Below are positions 59,423 through 64,000 of a DNA stretch of 64,000 bases, piece by piece (the first letter of the stretch is position 1; each line of letters starts with the position of its first letter). This stretch comes from Listeria ivanovii subsp. londoniensis (lineage in GTDB: Bacteria > Bacillota > Bacilli > Lactobacillales > Listeriaceae), in assembly GCF_000763495.1 (NCBI RefSeq), contig NZ_CP009576.1:1870001-1934000 (forward strand), given 5' to 3'. Both the position numbers and the translations under genes were made by a program. Under the pieces are notes generated by a model. That model worked only from the letters and a program-made list of their open reading frames with translations, was not told the DNA's origin and ran no database searches.

Positions 59423-61999
59423 GGTTTCTTCAGCTAGTGGAAGATCTAGTACTATTTGGTTATTCGCAAGTGGTCGTTTTTTTCCAACAAGAATCATTAA
59501 TTGAAGCATCGTAAACGCGATAGAGCTTCGTTTTCTAAAGGCCACAAATTTTTGTTCCCACTCAGTAACATATTTGGACTTGAAATTCCGTAATCCTTTG
59601 AATCCATAGAATCCTTGGCTGTAGCGGTAAACTAGTCCTGCTAAACGTTCTCCTAAAAAGGCAAATTTACTTTCTCCAACATTGGCAAGCGGAGCCATCC
59701 CAGCATTGAATGTTTGGAAACCATCTTCTTTTGCTTTTTCGAATAAATTTATGAACAGAAAGTCCATAATTCCAGATGGAGCTTCTTTTGAGTAGCGCAT
59801 TAAGTCAATGGATGTCATTTCGTCGGTGTAAGACGGCATCATTGAAGCAAACCCTACAACCGTACCTTCTCCATTTTTAGCGATAGCAATATCTGCTTGC
59901 TCTAAATAGTAGGTGTCAAAGAACCCAAGTGAGAATCCTTTTTCTTCTCTACCATCCAGCCATTCATCCGAAATTGCTCTCAAAATCTTCCATGTCTCAC
60001 TATTAAATGGTGGTTGAATCACTTCAAAAGTATAGCCTTCTCGCTCTAATTTATTCATTAGTGCACGCTCGCCTTTTTTCTTTTTACCACTCATTGTAAA
60101 GGTTTGAACGTCTACAAAACCTTCTTCCCCTAGCTTGATAAAATCAAAACCATGATCATGTAAATATGGAATCATCGTACCGCGAACTTCATAGAAGACT
60201 GGACGATAGCCAAATCGATCAGCATTTGTCATCACTTCTTCAATTGCTTCTTCCATTTTGTCCATATTACCTGTTGGTTCCCCCATGATGACCATTTTAT
60301 CAGCAATTATTCGGTAAGCAAAAAGCACTTCTCCGCCAGCTGCCCAAAATAATAATTTATCACGTAAAAACATCGTATGGCTAACTTCATTTCCGCCCCA
60401 TTTGGCTAAATGTTCTCGAACTTTTACTGCTTCAAACGGAGAACCTAGTTTTTCTTTTGTAGTGGAGAGATAAATGTAAATAATTACTAAGCTGACAACA
60501 GCAATGAAAACTCCAACGAAACCGACTAGCCACAAGTGCTCTGAAGCAATTTGTAAATAATCTGGAATTTTTTTGGAATGTTTAATATTAGGTGAATTAT
60601 AAATACCGATAATAATATAACCTGCTAGACAAACAATAAATATAATACTGTCAATAATAACTTTACTCCACGTATAGACAAGTTTTTCACGATAAAATTC
60701 ATTTCTTGCTAAGAATAAACAAAGTAAGACTATTCCTAAAAATACAGCTTGTTTGATAGAAAAAACACGAGCTAATGTATTGAAAATCGCACAGCCCAGT
60801 ACTATAAATGTAATAATATATGCTTTTTGTGTTTTACATTCAATTCCACGAGCAAGTCCAAGAAGTAAAAATCCAAAGGCAACTATCGTAATTTGTGATG
60901 TAAACAAAAAGTTAAACGGCATAATCTTATAAAGTAGTGGCACATGGTATACCGCATTTGGAATCGCAGACGATAGAATTAATAATAAACCCGAGCAATA
61001 AACAAAGATAACTAAAAACCGGTGCGCTACTTTTTGTAAAAATAGCAGTGGCAATCCTTCCAAAAAGTCATTAACACGTTTGCCCGCTTTTTGAACAAAG
61101 AATAATAGCCCAACGATAAATGGAATAATATAATAGAAGATACGATAAAATAACATCCAGGCAAGCGCTAATTCTTGAGAAATACCTAATTGACTTAAGC
61201 CAAGAATCATTACTACGTCGAATGTTCCGACCCCGCCTGGCACCATGGATGCAATTCCGATTACAGAAGCAATAACAAAAAGTGGAAATACTTTGAAAAT
61301 GTCTATCGGTTCACCTAGCATGACACCGATAATAGCGAAACAACCAAATGCAAACCCCCACTCTAGCAAAGAAGCTACAACTAATGTTAGTTCTCTTTTA
61401 AGAGGTAAGTCAACAAACAACGACTTACTCTTCCATTTTGTAATAATAAATAAAATTGGGAAATATAAGCCCCCTGCAAGAAGCCATGGCCAATATTTAA
61501 TAAAGTGATCGGCAAAACCAGGTATTAATAACGTTGTAAGTGAAACTAAACAATAAATCGATAACCCTGAAACAAGGAATAAAGCGATTTTGGAGATTGC
61601 AAGTAAAATTTCTTTATGAGAAGCATTTTTCCCATAAAAACCAGCTCTTAAACTTGCTCCCAGTACGCCACCAAACCCGCCAATGTTTGTAAAAGTATTC
61701 GTAATCCATCCAGAAGCTACAACATGACTTGGTGAAAATTTTCCAGGTAACAGTTTAACAATCACATAGTCGTATAAAAGCATTGGTGTCACTGCTATTA
61801 GTCCAATGATAAACATAAGAAAGATTTGTTCAGGGCTTTGTGATGTTAAGTTTGCTTTTAAAGATGGGTAGTCAATATCCCTAGCAATACTAATAATTTC
61901 GAATACAACAAAAGCCATTACAAATGTGATAAAGACAATTTTTACTATCGTACTATTTTTTTGAAACCAACCATAAGCTTGCATTAATTTTTCTTTCAT
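59402..61999 (-). CDS. mprF: Phosphatidylglycerol lysyltransferase and flippase MprF
   Basis: MprF makes lysyl-phosphatidylglycerol and moves it to the outer leaflet, lowering the negative charge of the envelope and giving resistance to cationic peptides and daptomycin. The 865-residue protein has an N-terminal flippase of about 14 membrane helices (1-500) and a C-terminal synthase domain (DUF2156) with the ASMMPSY and MDFLFINLFEKAKEDGF blocks. The ATG follows GGAG. From memory, mprF in EGD-e belongs to the VirR regulon. It lies 25 bp downstream of a VanZ-family gene in the same direction. Confidence 0.96.
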   Translation of the reverse strand: MKEKLMQAYGWFQKNSTIVKIVFITFVMAFVVFEIISIARDIDYPSLKANLTSQSPEQIFLMFIIGLIAVTPMLLYDYVIVKLLPGKFSPSHVVASGWITNTFTNIGGFGGVLGASLRAGFYGKNASHKEILLAISKIALFLVSGLSIYCLVSLTTLLIPGFADHFIKYWPWLLAGGLYFPILFIITKWKSKSLFVDLPLKRELTLVVASLLEWGFAFGCFAIIGVMLGEPIDIFKVFPLFVIASVIGIASMVPGGVGTFDVVMILGLSQLGISQELALAWMLFYRIFYYIIPFIVGLLFFVQKAGKRVNDFLEGLPLLFLQKVAHRFLVIFVYCSGLLLILSSAIPNAVYHVPLLYKIMPFNFLFTSQITIVAFGFLLLGLARGIECKTQKAYIITFIVLGCAIFNTLARVFSIKQAVFLGIVLLCLFLARNEFYREKLVYTWSKVIIDSIIFIVCLAGYIIIGIYNSPNIKHSKKIPDYLQIASEHLWLVGFVGVFIAVVSLVIIYIYLSTTKEKLGSPFEAVKVREHLAKWGGNEVSHTMFLRDKLLFWAAGGEVLFAYRIIADKMVIMGEPTGNMDKMEEAIEEVMTNADRFGYRPVFYEVRGTMIPYLHDHGFDFIKLGEEGFVDVQTFTMSGKKKKGERALMNKLEREGYTFEVIQPPFNSETWKILRAISDEWLDGREEKGFSLGFFDTYYLEQADIAIAKNGEGTVVGFASMMPSYTDEMTSIDLMRYSKEAPSGIMDFLFINLFEKAKEDGFQTFNAGMAPLANVGESKFAFLGERLAGLVYRYSQGFYGFKGLRNFKSKYVTEWEQKFVAFRKRSSIAFTMLQLMILVGKKRPLANNQIVLDLPLAEETKKADSE

Positions 62000-62024
62000 A
62001 ATTAATTCTCCTTACTTCATCCAT

Positions 62025-62699
62025 TCATCTTCTTTTCTTTATTCTTTTCCTGACCGGCGGAATCATATAAGCAAGTAACACGCCGAATAATCCACTTAAT
62101 GTATTTAATATGATATCATCTACATCTGTTGAACGATCTGGTGGTAAAGATATACTTTCAAATCCAGTAATCATCGTTGTTTGAACAAATTGAAGTAATT
62201 CAATTCCACATGATGTAAGCAAGACAACAAGTAACGCCTTCCATCCAGAGTTAGTAATCTTGAAGTAAAGCAAAAAAAATGATAAGGGAGATAGTAGTAA
62301 TATATTCCCGATAATCTGAATAATTGTCGGCATCGTTGGTAATGTTTGCGTAAAAGTATTCTCAATCGTAGTGAATGGAATCAAATTAATCATTTCTTTT
62401 TGAATGTGAAAATCGCCTGTGTATGTACTATTAACAAAGTCACCAATTGCGATATAGGCAACGAGATGTAATAAAATAAAGATATATAGAATAAAAACAC
62501 AAAACCAGATAAAATCTAACCAATTTTTCAATTTTGCCATTTTGGTTAAAATGATTGTTGCGATAAAAAGCAAGCAACTATTTGCTATTGTATTCATTAA
62601 ATCTGCATTATTTCCAAATTGTAATGCAAGCGATACTCCATATAAAAGATAGAGTGCTGGCAATAACAATACAAAAAAACGGCATTTTTGGGCTTGCAT
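62025..62699 (-). CDS. VanZ-family membrane protein
   Basis: This 224-residue protein has five membrane segments and the VanZ pattern: NLIPFTTIENTF near 99-110, PLSFFLLYFKI near 135, and ELLQFVQTTMITGFESISLPPDRSTDVDD in the C-terminal half. VanZ proteins are linked to glycopeptide tolerance, but most chromosomal members have no proven role. It leads mprF by 25 bp and is probably cotranscribed, consistent with co-regulation of envelope defence. Confidence 0.9.
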   Translation of the reverse strand: MQAQKCRFFVLLLPALYLLYGVSLALQFGNNADLMNTIANSCLLFIATIILTKMAKLKNWLDFIWFCVFILYIFILLHLVAYIAIGDFVNSTYTGDFHIQKEMINLIPFTTIENTFTQTLPTMPTIIQIIGNILLLSPLSFFLLYFKITNSGWKALLVVLLTSCGIELLQFVQTTMITGFESISLPPDRSTDVDDIILNTLSGLFGVLLAYMIPPVRKRIKKRR

Positions 62700-62845
62700 G
62701 TTTGTATTCCAACGCCTTCCGTTTCAAGATAAATTCAAACTCTTTAAATAACCTACTAGTAACAGTTTAGCAGATATAAAAATGAAAAGAAAGGTTGTTC
62801 ATACTTACATTTTTGCAAGCTTCTGTAAGGTATTCGTGTTCTCAT

Positions 62846-62874
62846 TTTACCTTTCCATGAAAAAGTGCTACAAT
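62846..62874 (+). promoter_or_regulatory. Candidate SigA promoter of the CDF transporter gene
   Basis: TTTACC (62846-62851), 17 bp, then TACAAT (62869-62874), about 30 bp before the start. Confidence 0.55.
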
Positions 62875-62904
62875 TTCTTAATGATATTCGTGGAGGAGAC
62901 TAGA

Positions 62905-63870
62905 ATGAAGGAATTATTTGGATTACTAAAAGAAGGCAACAAATCAGCTTTAACAGCCGCTCTTGTCAATACGATTGTTTCGATTATTAAAGGAGTTACT
63001 TACTTTTTCACTGGAAATATTGCGATGTTTGCAGAGACATTACATAGTCTTGGTGATGCAGCAAATCAATTTTTTGTATTTATCGGTTCGGCTTTAAGCA
63101 AAAAAAGACCGACAAAACGTTTCCCACATGGTTTTGGTCGAATAGTTAATTTAGTATTGTTAGGGGCAGTTATCGTCGTTGGAATTATGGCTTTCGAGAC
63201 TATCCGAGAAGGTTTTTCGCATATAATCCACCCTACTAGTTCAACTGGTTTCCTTATTAACTTAATTGTTCTTTTGCTTTGTACGGCCCTTGAATTTTCC
63301 GTACTTGTAAAAGCAATGCGCGAAATTGCACATGACGTAGGTTTAGAGTCAAAAGGATTGGCGTTGTTTAAAGATAGTATTCTTAACTTAAGTAAAGCCA
63401 AAGCTGCGACAAAACTGGTATTCTTGGAAGATTCGGTTGCAACTGGTGGTGGACTATTAGCGATGATTGCTGTGATTATTTCGCACTATACACCTTATCA
63501 TCAAGCAGAAGGTATTGCCTCGATGTTAATTGGTGTAATGATGTTTATCGTGGTCGGAAAAGTCTTCTTGGACAATGCTGCTGGAGTTATTGGTGAGTCA
63601 GATAAAAGTATGCATCTAACAGTCGGTCAGCTAGTAATGAGCGACCCTGATGTTCGTGATATCCAAGTGTTAACCGTCTTAAAAGAAGGCGATGTATTTC
63701 ATGTCGATGTCGAAATTGAGCTGGATCCACTGCTTACACTTGCTGAAGTCGATGATATTAAAGATCGACTAGAAGAAAATATTAGCAAACTTCGCGGTGT
63801 AGCGGATGTCCTCATTTCGTTTGATGAAGATGATGCGATTCGGAACTGGGAATACGGTGATGGTCGTTAG
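62905..63870 (+). CDS. Cation diffusion facilitator transporter
   Basis: This 321-residue membrane protein exports divalent metal cations. The start is ATG at 62905 (GGAGGAG upstream); a longer frame to 62782 covers the promoter and is rejected. Six membrane segments are predicted. The metal site in helix 2 is HSLGD (His47, Asp51), followed by the HGFGR loop. The C-terminal cytoplasmic domain carries the VDVEIELDP stretch typical of these proteins. The metal is not determined. Confidence 0.92.
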   Translation: MKELFGLLKEGNKSALTAALVNTIVSIIKGVTYFFTGNIAMFAETLHSLGDAANQFFVFIGSALSKKRPTKRFPHGFGRIVNLVLLGAVIVVGIMAFETIREGFSHIIHPTSSTGFLINLIVLLLCTALEFSVLVKAMREIAHDVGLESKGLALFKDSILNLSKAKAATKLVFLEDSVATGGGLLAMIAVIISHYTPYHQAEGIASMLIGVMMFIVVGKVFLDNAAGVIGESDKSMHLTVGQLVMSDPDVRDIQVLTVLKEGDVFHVDVEIELDPLLTLAEVDDIKDRLEENISKLRGVADVLISFDEDDAIRNWEYGDGR

Positions 63871-63879
63871 TTAATAAAT

Positions 63880-63920
63880 AAGAGCCAAGTGTTGCCTTCA
63901 GGCGTTCACTTGGCTCTTTT
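63880..63920. terminator. Bidirectional terminator
   Basis: AAGAGCCAAGTG and CACTTGGCTCTT form a 12-bp stem followed by T and preceded by A on the other strand. It lies between convergent genes. Confidence 0.9.
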
Positions 63921-63921
63921 A

Positions 63922-64000
63922 TTAATTAGTTACATCTTCTGGATTAATTATCGCGAGCACTTGATGGTCTTCCCATGTCCCATTTATCCGAACATTTTTG
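63922..64000 (-). CDS. C-terminal end of a RimJ/RimL-type GNAT acetyltransferase, cut by window edge
   Basis: Only the last 25 codons and the TAA are present. They read NVRINGTWEDHQVLAIINPE near the end, and the INGxWEDH pattern is typical of the end of RimJ-like N-acetyltransferases that modify ribosomal proteins. Its identity depends on the missing part. It is convergent with the CDF gene. Confidence 0.6.
   Translation of the reverse strand, partial: KNVRINGTWEDHQVLAIINPEDVTN

Overview
The window is AT-rich, low-GC Gram-positive chromosome and is almost certainly Listeria sensu stricto. Three things support this: protein-level recognition (PerR, FabL and MenB/D/F close to the Bacillus forms), a 21-tRNA array behind an rRNA operon in the order known from Bacillus subtilis trnB, and a gene order that, from memory, follows lmo1646 to lmo1698 of L. 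monocytogenes EGD-e. From memory, two points differ from EGD-e: a MurPQ/RpiR (N-acetylmuramic acid) cassette lies upstream of the small gene next to rpsB, and no large LPXTG adhesin lies between the 99-aa membrane protein and the lactate-dehydrogenase-like gene. I therefore leave the species open.

Layout. 1-6.6 kb: sbcD (partial), plsC, a lipoprotein, a CcdC-like membrane protein and a heterodimeric ABC exporter pair. 6.6-8.8 kb: an accessory pocket with a 32-codon small ORF preceded by a 10-bp dyad, a membrane-anchored protein and a secreted matrixin-like zinc protease. 8.8-17.4 kb: tsf and rpsB with a structured leader, a small anchored protein with a hairpin over its ribosome binding site, the murPQ operon and murR-like regulator, and leuS behind a T-box. 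17.5-26.3 kb: a radical SAM protein and tRNA methyltransferase mnmM, asnB, metK with a SAM riboswitch, an LDH-like enzyme, DUF2584, a Nudix hydrolase, yidD and a zinc-binding lipoprotein with a Zur-like box. 26.3-33.6 kb: the menaquinone genes menFDHBE and divergent menA. 33.6-40.3 kb: the methionine operon metE-metI-metC-yitJ behind a second SAM riboswitch. 41.6-48.9 kb: 16S-23S-5S rRNA and 21 tRNAs on the minus strand with tandem promoters. 48.9-64 kb: perR, a hydroxyacid dehydrogenase, hemL (gsaB), housekeeping genes (fabL, mutY, recX, a dUTPase), mprF with a VanZ-family gene, and a cation diffusion facilitator.

Functional links. The two SAM riboswitches couple methionine synthesis (metE operon) and its use (metK) to SAM level. 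The T-box couples leuS to uncharged tRNA-Leu. The men genes form a translationally coupled operon for menaquinone, with menC absent from this window. MurP, MurQ and the RpiR-type regulator form a self-contained route to import and cleave MurNAc-6-phosphate, with a perfect palindrome over the murQP promoter. MprF and the VanZ protein sit together and both point to cell-envelope defence.

The least explained region is 6.6-8.8 kb: a secreted protease with an altered zinc motif, a signal-anchored partner, a microprotein with its own promoter and dyad, and an ABC exporter downstream, all on the same strand.
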